Positions 40,481 through 50,702 of a DNA stretch of 64,000 nt are shown one piece after another. The notes beneath the pieces were generated by a model that did not search any database, was not told where the DNA came from, and saw only the letters and a list, made by a program, of their open reading frames with translations. This DNA comes from Streptomyces puniciscabiei (GTDB lineage: Bacteria; Actinomycetota; Actinomycetes; Streptomycetales; Streptomycetaceae): assembly GCF_006715785.1 (NCBI RefSeq), contig NZ_VFNX01000001.1:2370501-2434500 (forward strand), read 5' to 3'. Numbering within the stretch: position 1 is the first letter of the stretch; the number at the start of each line of letters is the position of its first letter. The position numbers and the translations under genes were made by a program.

Positions 40481-42475
40481 TCACGCTCCCGTGGCGACGA
40501 GGACGACGGCGACCGCCAGGACGACGGTGCCGGCGAGCAGCGCGCTCACATAGGTCTGCACATTGCCGGTCTGCGCCCGCCGTACGGCGGCCCCGAGCAG
40601 CCGGGGCAGCGCGGCCGCGCCGTGTACGTAGGTGTCGACGACCTCGCGGTCGAGGAACCGGACGAGACTCGCTCCGGCCTGCACCGGGCGGACGAACAGC
40701 GCCGCGTACACGGCGTCCAGGTGGAAGCCGGCGGCCGCGTGGCGGCGCAGCGGGCCGAGCAGCAGCCGCGCCGGGTCCGCGGGGTCGGGCGCGTAGGCGA
40801 TGTCGCCGTAGGCCGGCTCGTGGGTGGCGATGGCCTCGGCCTCGACCAGCCCGGCGTCCTCCTCCGGATGGGCGGCGACCGCGCCGAGCGGGACCCGGGC
40901 GGCGAGAGCGGTGGTGCGCTGCCAGGCGCCGTAGGTGAGCAGCCCGCCGACCAGGGCGAGGCCCGTGCCGAGGATGGAGGTGAGCAGGGTCGGGGTCAGG
41001 TCGCGGCCGTCGAACCAGCCGGGCAGCGCGCGGTAGGCGAGCCCGCCGAAGGCGAGGGACGGCGCGGCGAGGACCCACAGCACCACGGTCATCGTCAGCG
41101 GCTGGCGGCCGTGGTCGGGGGCCTCGGCACCTCGCCCGCGGAAGGCCAGCAGCCACAGCCGGGTGGCGTAGGCGGCGGTCAGCAGGGCCGTGACCAGGCC
41201 GGTGACGAGGACGATCCAGCCGGCCGCGCCGGGCACGTGCGCGGTGTGCCCGTCGGCCGCGTGCTCGGCGGCGCCGAGGACGGACTCCTTGGAGAAGAAG
41301 CCGCTGAACGGCGGGATCGCGGCGAGCGCGAGGAGCGCCACGGTCATCGTCCAGTAGGCGTCCGGCACGCGGTCGCGCAGGCCGTGCATGCGGGACATGG
41401 CGGCCAGCGAGTTGGTGCCGGCGGCGTGGATGATCATGCCGGCCGCGAGGAACAGCAGCGCCTTGAAGGCGCCGTGGGACAGGAGGTGGAAGACGGCGGC
41501 CCCGCGGTCGCCGACGGCGAGGGCGCCGGTCATGTAGCCGAGCTGGCCGATGGTCGAGTAGGCGAGGACGCGCTTGATGTCGTCCTGGGCGAGCGCGGCG
41601 AGGCCGGAGCCCACCATCGTGACGGCGGCCATGACGGCCAGGACCACCATCGCGGCCTGGGAGGCCTCGAAGACGGGAAGGAGACGGGCGATGAAGTAGA
41701 CACCGGCGGCGACCATCGTCGCCGCGTGGATCAGCGCCGAGACGGGGGTCGGGCCGGCCATCGCGTCCGGGAGCCAGGTGTGCAGCGGGAACTGCGCCGA
41801 CTTGCCCGCGACGCCGGCGAGGAGCAGCAGGGCGACCACCGTCGGATGGTGCAGATTGCCGCTCGCGACGGCGCCGAGGACGCGCGTGATGCGGAAGGAG
41901 CCGGCGTCGGTGGCGAGCGCGAACAGCCCGATGAGGAACGGCACGTCGCCGAGCTTGGTGACCAGGAAGGCCTTCAGGGAGGCGGCGCGGGCCTCGGGGG
42001 TCTCCCAGTAGTGGCCGACCAGGAAGTAGGAGCAGATGCCCATGACTTCCCAGCCGACCAGCAGCACGATCAGGTCGCCGGAGTAGACGACCAGGAGCAT
42101 CGCGGAGGTGAACAGGGAGACGAGCGCGGCGTACGAGGGGTAGCGCGGGTCGTCGCGCAGATAGCCCGTCGAGTAGATCTGCACGCAGGCGGCGACGAAG
42201 GCGACCAGGATCGCGACGAGCGCGGCGAAGCCGTCGATGTGCAGCGCCAGCTCGATGGGAACCGAGCCGGTGGGCGTCAGCTCCGTGTGGGCGTCGATGG
42301 CCTGACCGCCGCCCTGACGTGCGGCGACCAGCGCGGCCAGGACGAGCGAGGCCAGCGGCGGCAGCACGGCGAGCGGACGGACGAACCCGGGCGCGGTGCG
42401 GCCGAGCAGCAGTCCGGCCGCGGCGCCGAGGAACGGCAGGAGGGGGACGAGGACGGCGAGGGTGGTCGTGGTCAC
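40481..42475 (-). CDS. nuoL: NADH-quinone oxidoreductase-like subunit L
   Basis: 664 residues, GTG start overlapping the nuoK stop (GTGA). [38 protein letters not shown] and [18 protein letters not shown] are conserved. The long C-terminal amphipathic (piston) helix follows near residues 540-580. Proton-pumping antiporter-like subunit. Confidence 0.97.
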   Translation of the reverse strand: MTTTTLAVLVPLLPFLGAAAGLLLGRTAPGFVRPLAVLPPLASLVLAALVAARQGGGQAIDAHTELTPTGSVPIELALHIDGFAALVAILVAFVAACVQIYSTGYLRDDPRYPSYAALVSLFTSAMLLVVYSGDLIVLLVGWEVMGICSYFLVGHYWETPEARAASLKAFLVTKLGDVPFLIGLFALATDAGSFRITRVLGAVASGNLHHPTVVALLLLAGVAGKSAQFPLHTWLPDAMAGPTPVSALIHAATMVAAGVYFIARLLPVFEASQAAMVVLAVMAAVTMVGSGLAALAQDDIKRVLAYSTIGQLGYMTGALAVGDRGAAVFHLLSHGAFKALLFLAAGMIIHAAGTNSLAAMSRMHGLRDRVPDAYWTMTVALLALAAIPPFSGFFSKESVLGAAEHAADGHTAHVPGAAGWIVLVTGLVTALLTAAYATRLWLLAFRGRGAEAPDHGRQPLTMTVVLWVLAAPSLAFGGLAYRALPGWFDGRDLTPTLLTSILGTGLALVGGLLTYGAWQRTTALAARVPLGAVAAHPEEDAGLVEAEAIATHEPAYGDIAYAPDPADPARLLLGPLRRHAAAGFHLDAVYAALFVRPVQAGASLVRFLDREVVDTYVHGAAALPRLLGAAVRRAQTGNVQTYVSALLAGTVVLAVAVVLVATGA

Positions 42476-42843
42476 GCGGGGGCCTCAGCCTTCTCGGCCG
42501 CGGAACCCGGTCCCTCGGTGCCGGGGCCCTCGGCGGTGTCGCGGAGCTTGTCGATGTCGGAGGTGCCGCGGTTGCGGTAGACGGCGAGCACGATCGCCAG
42601 GCCGATGCCGATCTCGGCTGCGGCGATGGTGACGGTGAACAGGGTCAGCGCCTGGCCGGAGTGCAGGGTCTCCTTCGCGGCCCGGCTGAGCCAGACGTCG
42701 AAGGCGACGAGGTTGAGGTTGACGGCGTTGAGCATCAGCTCGACCGACATCAGGACCAGGATCGCGTTGCGGCGGGCGAGGACGCCGTACAGGCCGGTGC
42801 AGAACAGGAGGGCGGAGAGTACGGCCGGGTAGGCGAGGTGCAT
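42472..42843 (-). CDS. nuoK: NADH-quinone oxidoreductase-like subunit K
   Basis: ATG 42843 ([14 protein letters not shown]) gives 123 residues: three helices, with [20 protein letters not shown] and [17 protein letters not shown] carrying the conserved Glu residues of the proton path. A C-terminal Glu/Gly/Pro-rich tail of about 25 residues is longer than usual. Confidence 0.95.
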   Translation of the reverse strand: MHLAYPAVLSALLFCTGLYGVLARRNAILVLMSVELMLNAVNLNLVAFDVWLSRAAKETLHSGQALTLFTVTIAAAEIGIGLAIVLAVYRNRGTSDIDKLRDTAEGPGTEGPGSAAEKAEAPA

Positions 42844-43487
42844 CAGCGGGCGCCTTCCTTCTCGCCGGCGTTGGTCACGCCGGTCACGGAGGTGGCGTTC
42901 GTGTCCGCCTTCGCCTTCCGGGACAGGACGATCGCGCCGACCAGGGCCGCGAGGAGCAGCACGGACAGCGCCTCGAAGGGCAGTACCCAGTTGCGGAACA
43001 GGCTCTCGCCGGTGACCCGGGTGGAGCCGGCTGCCGGGCCGTTCAGGTCGATCCAGGTGGTGCGGAAGGCATCGACGACCACCCACACCAGGGCGACGGC
43101 GGCGGCGACCGCGACGGTCAGGGCGGCCCAGCGGTTGCCGGAGTCGGCGTCCGGGGAGCGGCCGATGGGGGCCTTGGTGAGCATCAGACCGAACAGCAGG
43201 AGGACGACGACGGAACCGACGTAGATCAGCACCTGCACCCAGGCGATGAACTCGGCCGTGAGCAGCAGGTACTCCACGGCGAGGCCGCCGAGCGCGACCA
43301 CCAGCCACAGGGCGGCGTGCACCAGCTGGCGGGTGGTGACGGTGACCAGCGCGGCGCCGAAGGTGACCAGTCCGACGAGGAGGAAGGCGATCTCGACCCC
43401 GGTCGGGGACAGGAAGCCGTGCGAGGTCGCGGCGAGGTGCACGCCGGGGTACCCCGCGGCCGCGCTCAGGGTGGAGGCGAGGGTCAC
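42843..43487 (-). CDS. nuoJ: NADH-quinone oxidoreductase-like subunit J
   Basis: GTG 43487 overlaps the nuoI TGA (GTGA) and gives 214 residues. Five helices; [39 protein letters not shown] and the pi-bulge region fit NuoJ. Confidence 0.94.
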   Translation of the reverse strand: MTLASTLSAAAGYPGVHLAATSHGFLSPTGVEIAFLLVGLVTFGAALVTVTTRQLVHAALWLVVALGGLAVEYLLLTAEFIAWVQVLIYVGSVVVLLLFGLMLTKAPIGRSPDADSGNRWAALTVAVAAAVALVWVVVDAFRTTWIDLNGPAAGSTRVTGESLFRNWVLPFEALSVLLLAALVGAIVLSRKAKADTNATSVTGVTNAGEKEGAR

Positions 43488-44059
43488 GACGTGCCCTCCC
43501 CCGGTTCGGCCTGCGCGGCGGCCAGCTTCTCGGCGGTCTTGCGGGCGGCGGCGATCTCCTTGGGCTCCTCGGCGGCCGGGTCGAGGGCCGGCGGGGCCGG
43601 GACGGTCCACATCCATTCGCGGAGCTTGCCCCGCTCGTGGGTGAGCTCGTGGATGTCGGTCTCGGCGTACTCGAACTCCGGGGACCAGAACAGCGCGTCG
43701 AAAGGACACACCTCGATGCAGATACCGCAGTACATGCACAGGGAGAAGTCGATGGCGAACCGGTCGAGGACGTTGCGGCTGCGCTCGCGGCCGCCCGGGG
43801 CGGCCGGCGGGACCGTCTCCTTGTGGGAGTCGATGTAGATGCACCAGTCCGGGCACTCACGGGCACAGAGCATGCAGACCGTGCAGTTCTCCTCGAACAG
43901 GCCGATCACGCCGCGGGTGCGGGGCGGGAGTTCGGGCTGGGCGTCCGGGTACTGCTCGGTGACGTGCTTCCTCGTCATCGTGCGGAGGGTGACGGCCAGG
44001 CCCTTGGCGAGGCCGGAGCCGGGAATGCGGGGCCGGGTGGGCGGGAGAGACTCGGCCAT
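43484..44059 (-). CDS. nuoI: NADH-quinone oxidoreductase-like subunit I (2x 4Fe-4S)
   Basis: ATG 44059 gives 191 residues. Two ferredoxin motifs [12 protein letters not shown] and [12 protein letters not shown] bind clusters N6a and N6b. The C-terminal ~45 residues are Ala/Glu/Pro-rich and not part of the core. Electrons would enter here from a donor and pass to NuoB N2. Confidence 0.96.
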   Translation of the reverse strand: MAESLPPTRPRIPGSGLAKGLAVTLRTMTRKHVTEQYPDAQPELPPRTRGVIGLFEENCTVCMLCARECPDWCIYIDSHKETVPPAAPGGRERSRNVLDRFAIDFSLCMYCGICIEVCPFDALFWSPEFEYAETDIHELTHERGKLREWMWTVPAPPALDPAAEEPKEIAAARKTAEKLAAAQAEPGEGTS

Positions 44060-45027
44060 CAGGAGATCACCACCTTGACGATGCCGGTGAGGGCGATCTG
44101 GGCGAGGGAGAGGGGGACGAGGAGGGTCCAGGACAGCTTCTGGAGCTGGTCCTCGCGCAGGCGTGGGTAGGTGACGCGGAGCCAGATGACGAGGAAGGCG
44201 AGGATCGCGGTCTTCAGCAGGGTCCACAGCCAGCCGAGTCCGTCGTGGCCCCACGGTCCGTGCCAGCCGCCGAGGAAGAGGACGGTGGTCAGGCCGCACA
44301 GGACGACGATCCCGGCGTACTCGGCGAGGAGGAAGAGGGCGAACCGCAGTCCGGTGTACTCGGTGTACGCGCCGAAGATGATCTCCGAGTCGGCGACGGG
44401 CATGTCGAAGGGCGGGCGCTGCAGTTCGGCGAGTCCGGCGACGAAGAAGACGACCGCGCCGACGATCTGCCAGGGCACCCACCACCAGTGGAAGGCGTGC
44501 AGGATGCCGGGCAGGGAGACGGTGCCCGCCGCCATGGCGACCGAGGCGGCGGCGAGCAGCATCGGCAGTTCGTAGGCGAGCAGCTGGGCGGCCGTGCGCA
44601 GGCCGCCGAGCAGGGAGAACTTGTTCGCGCTGGCCCAGCCGGCCATGAGCGAGCCGAGGACGCCGACGCCCATGACCGCCAGCACGAAGAACACGCCCGC
44701 GTCCAGGACCTGGCCGACGGCGCCCTTGCTCGGGCCGATCGGGATGGCGAGCAGCACGAGGAGGTACGGCAGCAGGGCCACGGCCGGGGCGAGCTGGAAG
44801 ACGCGGCGGTCGGCGCCGGCCGGGACCACGTCCTCCTTCTGCGCGAACTTCACGCCGTCCGCGATGAGCTGGGCCCAGCCGTGGAAGCCGCCCGCGTACA
44901 TCGGGCCGAGGCGGCCCTGCATGTGCGCCATCACCTTGTGCTCGGTCTGGCCGATGATCAGCGGGAAGGTGAGGAAGACGACGAACACCAGCAGGAGTCG
45001 CAGGGCGACGTCCAGCACGCCGTTCAC
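44059..45027 (-). CDS. nuoH: NADH-quinone oxidoreductase-like subunit H
   Basis: GTG 45027 overlaps the nuoC stop; 322 residues. [57 protein letters not shown] and [17 protein letters not shown] are the quinone-site and E-channel motifs of NuoH. Membrane heel subunit next to the missing NuoD. Confidence 0.97.
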   Translation of the reverse strand: MNGVLDVALRLLLVFVVFLTFPLIIGQTEHKVMAHMQGRLGPMYAGGFHGWAQLIADGVKFAQKEDVVPAGADRRVFQLAPAVALLPYLLVLLAIPIGPSKGAVGQVLDAGVFFVLAVMGVGVLGSLMAGWASANKFSLLGGLRTAAQLLAYELPMLLAAASVAMAAGTVSLPGILHAFHWWWVPWQIVGAVVFFVAGLAELQRPPFDMPVADSEIIFGAYTEYTGLRFALFLLAEYAGIVVLCGLTTVLFLGGWHGPWGHDGLGWLWTLLKTAILAFLVIWLRVTYPRLREDQLQKLSWTLLVPLSLAQIALTGIVKVVIS

Positions 45028-46427
45028 TGCGGGCCTCCCGTGGGGTTGTCGTCGTCGGGGTCGGGGTCGGGGTTGGTGCCGGCGCCTGGCTTGGAGTCGT
45101 CCGGGTTGCCGGGCTCGTCGCCGGTGGTGGGCTCGTCACCGGTGGTGGCGGCCGGCCGTTCGGGTTGCTGCTCTGTCTGCCCGGTGTGTTCGGGCGCCGC
45201 AGCGGCCCGCTCCGGTTCTGCCGGGGCCTGTTCCGGTTCTGCCGGGGCCTGTTCCGGCTCCGCGGGGGCCTGTTCCGGCTCCTCGAAGGCCGGGCGGGCG
45301 TGGTGCCACGGGGCGTCCGAGCTGCGCGGGGCCGTGCTCCGGCGGCCGTGGGGCGCCGCGGTGTCCGGCGCCGCATGCTCACCCGTAGCCGGTGCCGTCG
45401 GCTCGCTTCCCGCCTGTGCCGTCGGTTCCGGAGTCCCAGGTCGCTGTGAGGCCGAGCCCTCCGAGGCACTGCGGGCACGGCGCGGACGTGCTGGGGCGGG
45501 GCCGGGCTCGTGGGCCACGGAGGCCTCGGCGGCCGGGCCTTCCGCCGCCGCGGCACGGGTCGCGTCGCCCTCGGCAGCGGCCTGCTCGAGCTCGGCCGCG
45601 TCCTGGGATGCCGTCTGGCTGACCGAGCCCTCGCCGGCGCTCCGCATCCGCCGCGGCCGGGCACCGGCAGCAGCACCCACACCCCCGGCAGCCCCGGTCC
45701 CGGCCGACGTGGCGGCCTCGCCCGTCTGGCTCGCCGAGCCCTCCGCCGCCGTGCGGGTGCGTCGTACCGGACGGTCACCCGCCGCGCCCGCACGTGCTGC
45801 CGGCCGTTCGCCCGGCGCGCGGCCCGCACCCCGCGCCGGCCGGGCGGGGGCAGGGGGCAGCTGGCCCTTCAGGGGGCCCCACTCGTTGGGGTCCGGCACG
45901 CCCGGGGGGAGCATCTGGCGGCGCTTCGGGCCGCCGTGCTCGGATTCGCCGGGCTCCTTCGCGCCGGGCCAGGCCTTGGCGACACGTGCGGCGAGGACGA
46001 AGTCCTTGCGCAGCGGGTGCCCCTCGAAGGTCTCCGGCAGGAGCAGGTGCTCCAGACCCGGATGGCCCTCGAACACCACGCCGAACATCTCGTGGGTCTC
46101 GCGCTCGTGCCAGGCGGCGCCCGCGTAGACGCCGACGGCGGAGGGCAGGGTCGGCGCCTCGTGCGGGACGGTCGTACGGACGAGGAGGCGGCGGACCGGG
46201 CCCAGGGCGACGACGTGGGCGGAGACGCGGAAACCCGTGCCCGGTTCGTCGACCGCGCTCAGCCAGTCGAAGTAGCTGCAGCCCAGGGTCGTACGGGCCG
46301 TCTCCAGGGCGGTGAGCCAGGAGGACGGGGGTACGTCCACGGTCAGGAGGTCGTACGACTCCTCGGCCGTGGCGTCCGTACCGAAGAAGTCCTCGACCGG
46401 GGCGGGCAGCCAGCCGACGGTGCTCAT
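45024..46427 (-). CDS. nuoC: NADH-quinone oxidoreductase-like subunit C with a long disordered tail
   Basis: ATG 46427 gives 467 residues, more than twice a normal NuoC. Residues 1-195 are the NuoC fold with [21 protein letters not shown] and [10 protein letters not shown]. Residues about 195-467 are Pro/Ala/Glu/Thr-rich. Three imperfect repeats ([41 protein letters not shown]) occur, then EPEQAPA repeats and TTGDEP repeats. In other bacteria NuoC may be fused to NuoD; here the tail is not NuoD. Confidence 0.9.
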   Translation of the reverse strand: MSTVGWLPAPVEDFFGTDATAEESYDLLTVDVPPSSWLTALETARTTLGCSYFDWLSAVDEPGTGFRVSAHVVALGPVRRLLVRTTVPHEAPTLPSAVGVYAGAAWHERETHEMFGVVFEGHPGLEHLLLPETFEGHPLRKDFVLAARVAKAWPGAKEPGESEHGGPKRRQMLPPGVPDPNEWGPLKGQLPPAPARPARGAGRAPGERPAARAGAAGDRPVRRTRTAAEGSASQTGEAATSAGTGAAGGVGAAAGARPRRMRSAGEGSVSQTASQDAAELEQAAAEGDATRAAAAEGPAAEASVAHEPGPAPARPRRARSASEGSASQRPGTPEPTAQAGSEPTAPATGEHAAPDTAAPHGRRSTAPRSSDAPWHHARPAFEEPEQAPAEPEQAPAEPEQAPAEPERAAAAPEHTGQTEQQPERPAATTGDEPTTGDEPGNPDDSKPGAGTNPDPDPDDDNPTGGPQ

Positions 46428-47026
46428 CGGGCGTCCCCCTCACCGGCGGGGGCGGGCGGCTTCACCAGGTCGCTGGTCAGGGCGGCCGCGGACGGCCGGG
46501 CGGGACCGGAGCCGTACCGCTCCCCCAGCGACTCGCGGGCGATCTTCTCCTGCAGCTTGAGGATGCCCTGGAGCAGCGCCTCGGGGCGCGGCGGGCAGCC
46601 GGGGACGTACACGTCCACCGGGATGATCTGGTCGACGCCCTTCGTCACCGAGTACGAGTCCCAGTAGGGGCCGCCGCAGTTGGAGCAGGCGCCGAAGGAG
46701 ATGACGTACTTCGGCTCGGGCATCTGCTCGTACAGGCGCTTGACGGCCGGGGCCATCTTGTCCGTGACCGTGCCCGACACCACCATCAGGTCGGCCTGGC
46801 GCGGCCCGGGGGCGAACGGGATCACGCCGAGCCGGATGAAGTCGTGCCGCGCCATCGACGCGGCGATGAACTCGATCGCACAGCAGGCGAGGCCGAAGTT
46901 GAAGACCCAGAGCGAGTAGCGGCGGCCCCAGTTCAGGACCACCTTCATCGGCTCGGGGGCCAGGCGGGCCAGGGCACCCAGCCGCTTCGGCTCGGGCAGG
47001 TACACGGGCTCCGGGTTCACGTCCAT
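46424..47026 (-). CDS. nuoB: NADH-quinone oxidoreductase-like subunit B (N2 4Fe-4S)
   Basis: ATG 47026 gives 200 residues. [26 protein letters not shown] and [16 protein letters not shown] hold the four Cys for cluster N2, the terminal donor to quinone. The start overlaps the nuoA stop by 10 nt. Its ATGA overlap with nuoC implies coupling. Confidence 0.97.
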   Translation of the reverse strand: MDVNPEPVYLPEPKRLGALARLAPEPMKVVLNWGRRYSLWVFNFGLACCAIEFIAASMARHDFIRLGVIPFAPGPRQADLMVVSGTVTDKMAPAVKRLYEQMPEPKYVISFGACSNCGGPYWDSYSVTKGVDQIIPVDVYVPGCPPRPEALLQGILKLQEKIARESLGERYGSGPARPSAAALTSDLVKPPAPAGEGDAR

Positions 47027-47436
47027 GCCAGGACGCCCTTCTTGTATGCGTACAACAGGCCCACGGCGAGGAAGCCGAGGAAGACGAACATCTCCACGAG
47101 CGTCGTCGCGCCGTAGCCGGGGGCGGCGAAGACCGTCGCCCAGGGGAACAGGAAGATCGAGTCGACGGCGAAGATCACGTACAGGAAGGCGTAGACGTAG
47201 TAGCGGACCTGGGTGTGGGCCCAGCCCTCGCCGACGGGGTCGACGCCGCACTCGTAGGTCAGGAGTTTCTCGGGGGTCGGCACGACCGGGCGCAGCAGGC
47301 GGCCCGCGCCGAAGGCGACCGCGACGAACAGCACGCCGACGACGGCGAGCAGGCCCACCACCGAGTAGGACTGGAAGTAGCCGGCCGCGATGACGTGCGC
47401 CGCGGCGGCCGTCGAGTCCCCCAACGTCTCCCGCAC
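47017..47436 (-). CDS. nuoA: NADH-quinone oxidoreductase-like subunit A
   Basis: GTG 47436 ([15 protein letters not shown]) with AGGGAG upstream gives 139 residues; the frame to 47523 has no ribosome site. [23 protein letters not shown] and [13 protein letters not shown] are typical, with three helices. First gene of the operon, transcribed divergently from the histidine kinase gene (212 nt gap). Confidence 0.95.
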   Translation of the reverse strand: MRETLGDSTAAAAHVIAAGYFQSYSVVGLLAVVGVLFVAVAFGAGRLLRPVVPTPEKLLTYECGVDPVGEGWAHTQVRYYVYAFLYVIFAVDSIFLFPWATVFAAPGYGATTLVEMFVFLGFLAVGLLYAYKKGVLAWT

Positions 47437-47648
47437 CGTCCGACCTCGCTCCCTGACATCATTCGACGATCTGTACGCACGGGAGTCTAGGCCCTGATAA
47501 AGAGAGGGTAAGCAGCCTGTCACGCCATGAGACGGCTTGAGGCGGCTGACGGGGACGACCGAGGGGTGCGGGGTGGGGTTTTCCCCCGCCGGCGGAGGGC
47601 GGCGTACCGCATGGCGCGGAGGGTGCCGGGCACGGCAGGCTGACCGGT

Positions 47649-48830
47649 ATGACCGCTACCAGCTCCGCCGTCGGCCGGTCCGACGGCACCGACCAGCTGC
47701 CCCCGCTCCGGCCGGCGTACGACGCGCACACCTGGAAGGAGATCCTGTATCTCCTGCTGAACCTGCCGGTGACGGTGTTCGGCTTCGTGTACGCGGTCAC
47801 CGCGCTGTCCGTCGGCGGGTCCCTGACGATCACGGTCGTCGGCCTTCCGCTGCTGGCGCTCAGCCTGCTGGGCTCCCGGCAGCTGGGGAAGCTGGAGCGG
47901 GCCCGCGCCCGGCGGCTGCTCGGATTGCGGGTGGAGGAGCCGACTCCGCTGCCGCTCGCCAGGACCGGCGGGCTGACGCAGCGGCTGTGGATGGCGCTGA
48001 AGGACCCGGTGGGCTGGCGGACACTGCTGTACGACCTCATCCGGCTGCCCTGGGGCATCCTCACCTTCTGCACCGTGCTGACCTCGCTGTTCGTGCTGTG
48101 GCCGGTGCTGCCGTATCTGGCGCGCGGCCTGGCGAACGTGGACCGGTTCATGGTGCGCGGGCTGCTGTCGCCCTCGGACGAGCTGGAGCGCCGTATCGCC
48201 GAGCTGGAGTCGGACCGCGGGGTCGTGGTCGACACGGCCGCCGCCGATCTGCGGCGCATCGAGCGGGACCTGCACGACGGCGCCCAGGCGCGGCTGGTCA
48301 ACCTGGCCATGGGGCTCGGCCTGGCCAAGGAGAAGCTGCTGGAGGATCCCGACTCGGCGGCGGCGATGGTGGAGGAGGCGCACGGCGAGGTGAAGCTGGC
48401 CCTGCAGGAGCTGCGCGACCTCGCCCGCGGCATCCATCCGGCCGTGCTGACCGACCGGGGCCTGGACGCGGCCCTGTCCTCGGTCGCCTCCCGCTGCACG
48501 GTGCCGGTGAAGGTGACCGTGGACCTGCCGGACCGCCCGGCCCCCGCCATCGAGGGCATCGCCTACTTCACCGTCTCCGAGCTGCTGCAGAACATCAGCA
48601 AGCACAGCCGGGCCCGGTCCGCCTCGGTGGACGTGTGGCGCACGGAGGACCGGCTCTTCATGCAGGTCCGGGACGACGGCCGGGGCGGCGCCCGCCTCGA
48701 CGGCGGCACCGGCATGCGCGGCCTCGCGGAGCGACTGGGCGCGGTGGACGGCCTGTTCGTCCTCGACTCGCCTCCCGGGGGCCCGACGGTGGTCACGGCG
48801 GAGCTGCCGTGGCGTGACCGGACGGAGTAA
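47649..48830 (+). CDS. Histidine kinase, NarL type (HisKA_3), copy 1
   Basis: 393 residues. Four membrane segments in the first half (two pairs) are followed by the H-box ADLRRIERDLHDGAQARL with phospho-acceptor His209, the N-box VSELLQNISKHSRARSA, and the G-boxes DDGRGGA and GGTGMRGLAERLG. No obvious periplasmic sensor domain is present, so it may sense membrane state. It precedes a second, near-identical kinase and one response regulator. Confidence 0.94.
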   Translation: MTATSSAVGRSDGTDQLPPLRPAYDAHTWKEILYLLLNLPVTVFGFVYAVTALSVGGSLTITVVGLPLLALSLLGSRQLGKLERARARRLLGLRVEEPTPLPLARTGGLTQRLWMALKDPVGWRTLLYDLIRLPWGILTFCTVLTSLFVLWPVLPYLARGLANVDRFMVRGLLSPSDELERRIAELESDRGVVVDTAAADLRRIERDLHDGAQARLVNLAMGLGLAKEKLLEDPDSAAAMVEEAHGEVKLALQELRDLARGIHPAVLTDRGLDAALSSVASRCTVPVKVTVDLPDRPAPAIEGIAYFTVSELLQNISKHSRARSASVDVWRTEDRLFMQVRDDGRGGARLDGGTGMRGLAERLGAVDGLFVLDSPPGGPTVVTAELPWRDRTE

Positions 48831-49217
48831 GCCGACGGCTCCCGATACGGGTGCGGCGGCCGGCGTGCCCCTTTTCGTGCGGCGGCCGGCGTGCCCTTTT
48901 CGGGTGCGGCGGCTGCAACTCCCCAGGGGCGCGGGGCTGTGCTGATATGCGGCTCCGCCGCGCGGGCGCGACCAGCCACAACGGACCCGCAGCCGCCCCA
49001 CGACGGGACCCCCACGGCGATCGCGCACGACGGCACCAGAAGCCGACCGCACCAATAGGCCCACGGCACCGATCGATCGGCTGGCCGCCGGAGGCAACCG
49101 GTAGGGAAAACCCCCGCCCCAAGACGCCGACGGACTCCATGGCCCGGCGGCCCACGGCACACGACCCTGGAGACACGGCTGAACCGCCGCTCGGACGACA
49201 AGAACGGGACGACATCG
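48831..49217. other. 387-nt gap between the two kinases, with repeats
   Basis: No gene. It holds two near copies of GTGCGGCGGCCGGCGTGCCC (48851-48899) and then a Streptomyces-type intergenic repeat from about 48903 to 49003 (see that entry). The rest up to the ATG is G/C-rich without clear hexamers. Confidence 0.5.
48903..49003. repeat. Dispersed Streptomyces intergenic repeat with hairpin
   Basis: Contains CAGGGGCGCGGGGCTGTG, ATATGCGGCTCCGCCGCG and GGCGCGACCAGCCACAACG in order, pieces I recognise from a very common intergenic repeat in Streptomyces genomes. Outer arms GGTGCGGCGGCTGC (48903-48916) and GCAGCCGCCCC (48989-48999) can pair. Confidence 0.6.
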
Positions 49218-50561
49218 ATGGCCACGGAGTACGGACACGGGTACGGGTACGGGCGGGAGGACGGAAGGTCCGCCGGAACCGGCCATCGGCTGCCCGCCGC
49301 GCTGCGGGCGCCGTTCGAGGCGCGCACCTGGCGTGAGTTCGGCTATGTGCTGCTGAGCCTGCCGATCTCGATCGTGCTGTTCACCTGGACGGTGACCATG
49401 GCCTCGCTCGGCGCGGGCCTGCTGGTGACCTTCCTCGGCGTCCCGGTGCTCGCGGCGGCGCTCGCCGGCTGCCGCGGCTTCGGCGCGCTGGAGCGGGCGC
49501 GGGCGCGCGGGCTGCTGCGGCTGGAGGTGGCCGAGCCGGAGCCGCTGCGGATGCGCGGGCCGGGCGCGCTGGCCTGGATGGGTGCGGTGCTCAAGAGCGG
49601 CACCTCCTGGCGCAACCTGCTGTACGCGCTGCTGCAGTTCCCGTGGGCCGTGTTCACGTTCTCGGTGGCGCTGAGCCTGTGGTCGATGGCCCTGTCGCTG
49701 CTGACGTACCCGCTGTGGTTCTGGGTCTTCCCGATGTACGGCGGCCAGGGCGGGCTTCAGCTGTACGGCGACGAGCACCACAGCGTCTATCTCGACAACC
49801 CCTTCGAGATCACCGTGACGGCACTGGTCGGGCTGGTGTTCACGCTGGCCACGCCGTGGATCGTACGGGCCCTGACGACGGTGGACGGGCTGCTGGTCCG
49901 AGGTCTGCTGGGGCCGTCGCCGCTGTCGGCACGGGTGGTTCAGCTGGAGTCGGACCGTGGGGTCGTGGTCGACGCGGCCGCCGCCGATCTGCGGCGCATC
50001 GAGCGGGACCTGCACGACGGCGCCCAGGCGCGGCTGGTCAACCTGGCCATGGACCTGGGGCTGGCGAAGGAGAAACTCCGGGAGGACCCGCGGGCGGCGG
50101 CGCGGATGGTGGACGACGCGCACGGCGAGGTGAAGACGGCGCTGCAGGAGCTGCGCGACCTCGCCCGCGGCATCCACCCGGCCGTGCTGACCGACCGGGG
50201 CCTGGACGCGGCGCTGTCCTCGGTCGCCTCCCGCTGCACGGTGCCGGTGCGGGTGGAGGTCGATCTGCCGGCCCGCCCCGCGCCGGCCATCGAGGGCATC
50301 GCCTACTTCACCGTCTCCGAGCTGCTGCAGAACATCAGCAAGCACAGCCGGGCCCGTTCCGCCTCGGTGGACGTGTGGCGCACGGAGGACCGGCTGATGC
50401 TGCAGGTGATCGACGACGGTGTCGGCGGCGCGGACGCCGCCCGCGGCTCGGGCCTGGCCGGTCTCGCCGGCCGCCTGGACGCGGTGGACGGCGTCCTCGT
50501 GGTGGACTCCCCGGCCGGCGGCCCCACCCGGGTGATCGCGGAACTGCCCTGGCGGACCTGA
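49218..50561 (+). CDS. Histidine kinase, NarL type (HisKA_3), copy 2
   Basis: 447 residues. Membrane half has the same arrangement as copy 1 but is longer and diverged, with an extra soluble loop (PMYGGQGGLQLYGDEHHSVY). The kinase half is almost identical at the DNA level to copy 1: the H-box (His266), the N-box and long stretches between are unchanged. This is a tandem duplication with later conversion or selection on the kinase part. Both probably feed the one regulator at 50703. Confidence 0.94.
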   Translation: MATEYGHGYGYGREDGRSAGTGHRLPAALRAPFEARTWREFGYVLLSLPISIVLFTWTVTMASLGAGLLVTFLGVPVLAAALAGCRGFGALERARARGLLRLEVAEPEPLRMRGPGALAWMGAVLKSGTSWRNLLYALLQFPWAVFTFSVALSLWSMALSLLTYPLWFWVFPMYGGQGGLQLYGDEHHSVYLDNPFEITVTALVGLVFTLATPWIVRALTTVDGLLVRGLLGPSPLSARVVQLESDRGVVVDAAAADLRRIERDLHDGAQARLVNLAMDLGLAKEKLREDPRAAARMVDDAHGEVKTALQELRDLARGIHPAVLTDRGLDAALSSVASRCTVPVRVEVDLPARPAPAIEGIAYFTVSELLQNISKHSRARSASVDVWRTEDRLMLQVIDDGVGGADAARGSGLAGLAGRLDAVDGVLVVDSPAGGPTRVIAELPWRT

Positions 50562-50583
50562 CGCGTGGACCCGCCCCGGCCTC

Positions 50584-50609
50584 TCCCGCCCCCTCGCCTG
50601 GGGGCGGGA
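50584..50609 (+). terminator. Hairpin between kinase 2 and the response regulator
   Basis: TCCCGCCCCC-TCGCCT-GGGGGCGGGA, a perfect 10-bp stem, 23 nt after the kinase stop, then TTGTGC. It may make the regulator partly independent. Confidence 0.7.
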
Positions 50610-50702
50610 TTGTGCTGGTCGGGCGAGCGGCGCGTACCGAATGCTGGAATGCTGGACCTCCGTACCGGACCTGCGTAGGACTGACTTGGGGGCCAGGAGA
50701 TC

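Noticed and set aside
23353..42580. Plus-strand frames of several hundred codons through murB, MFS and nuo genes (for example 38927-42580)
   Set aside because: His/Gln/Arg/Gly-rich shadow translations; the minus strand has clear membrane subunits.
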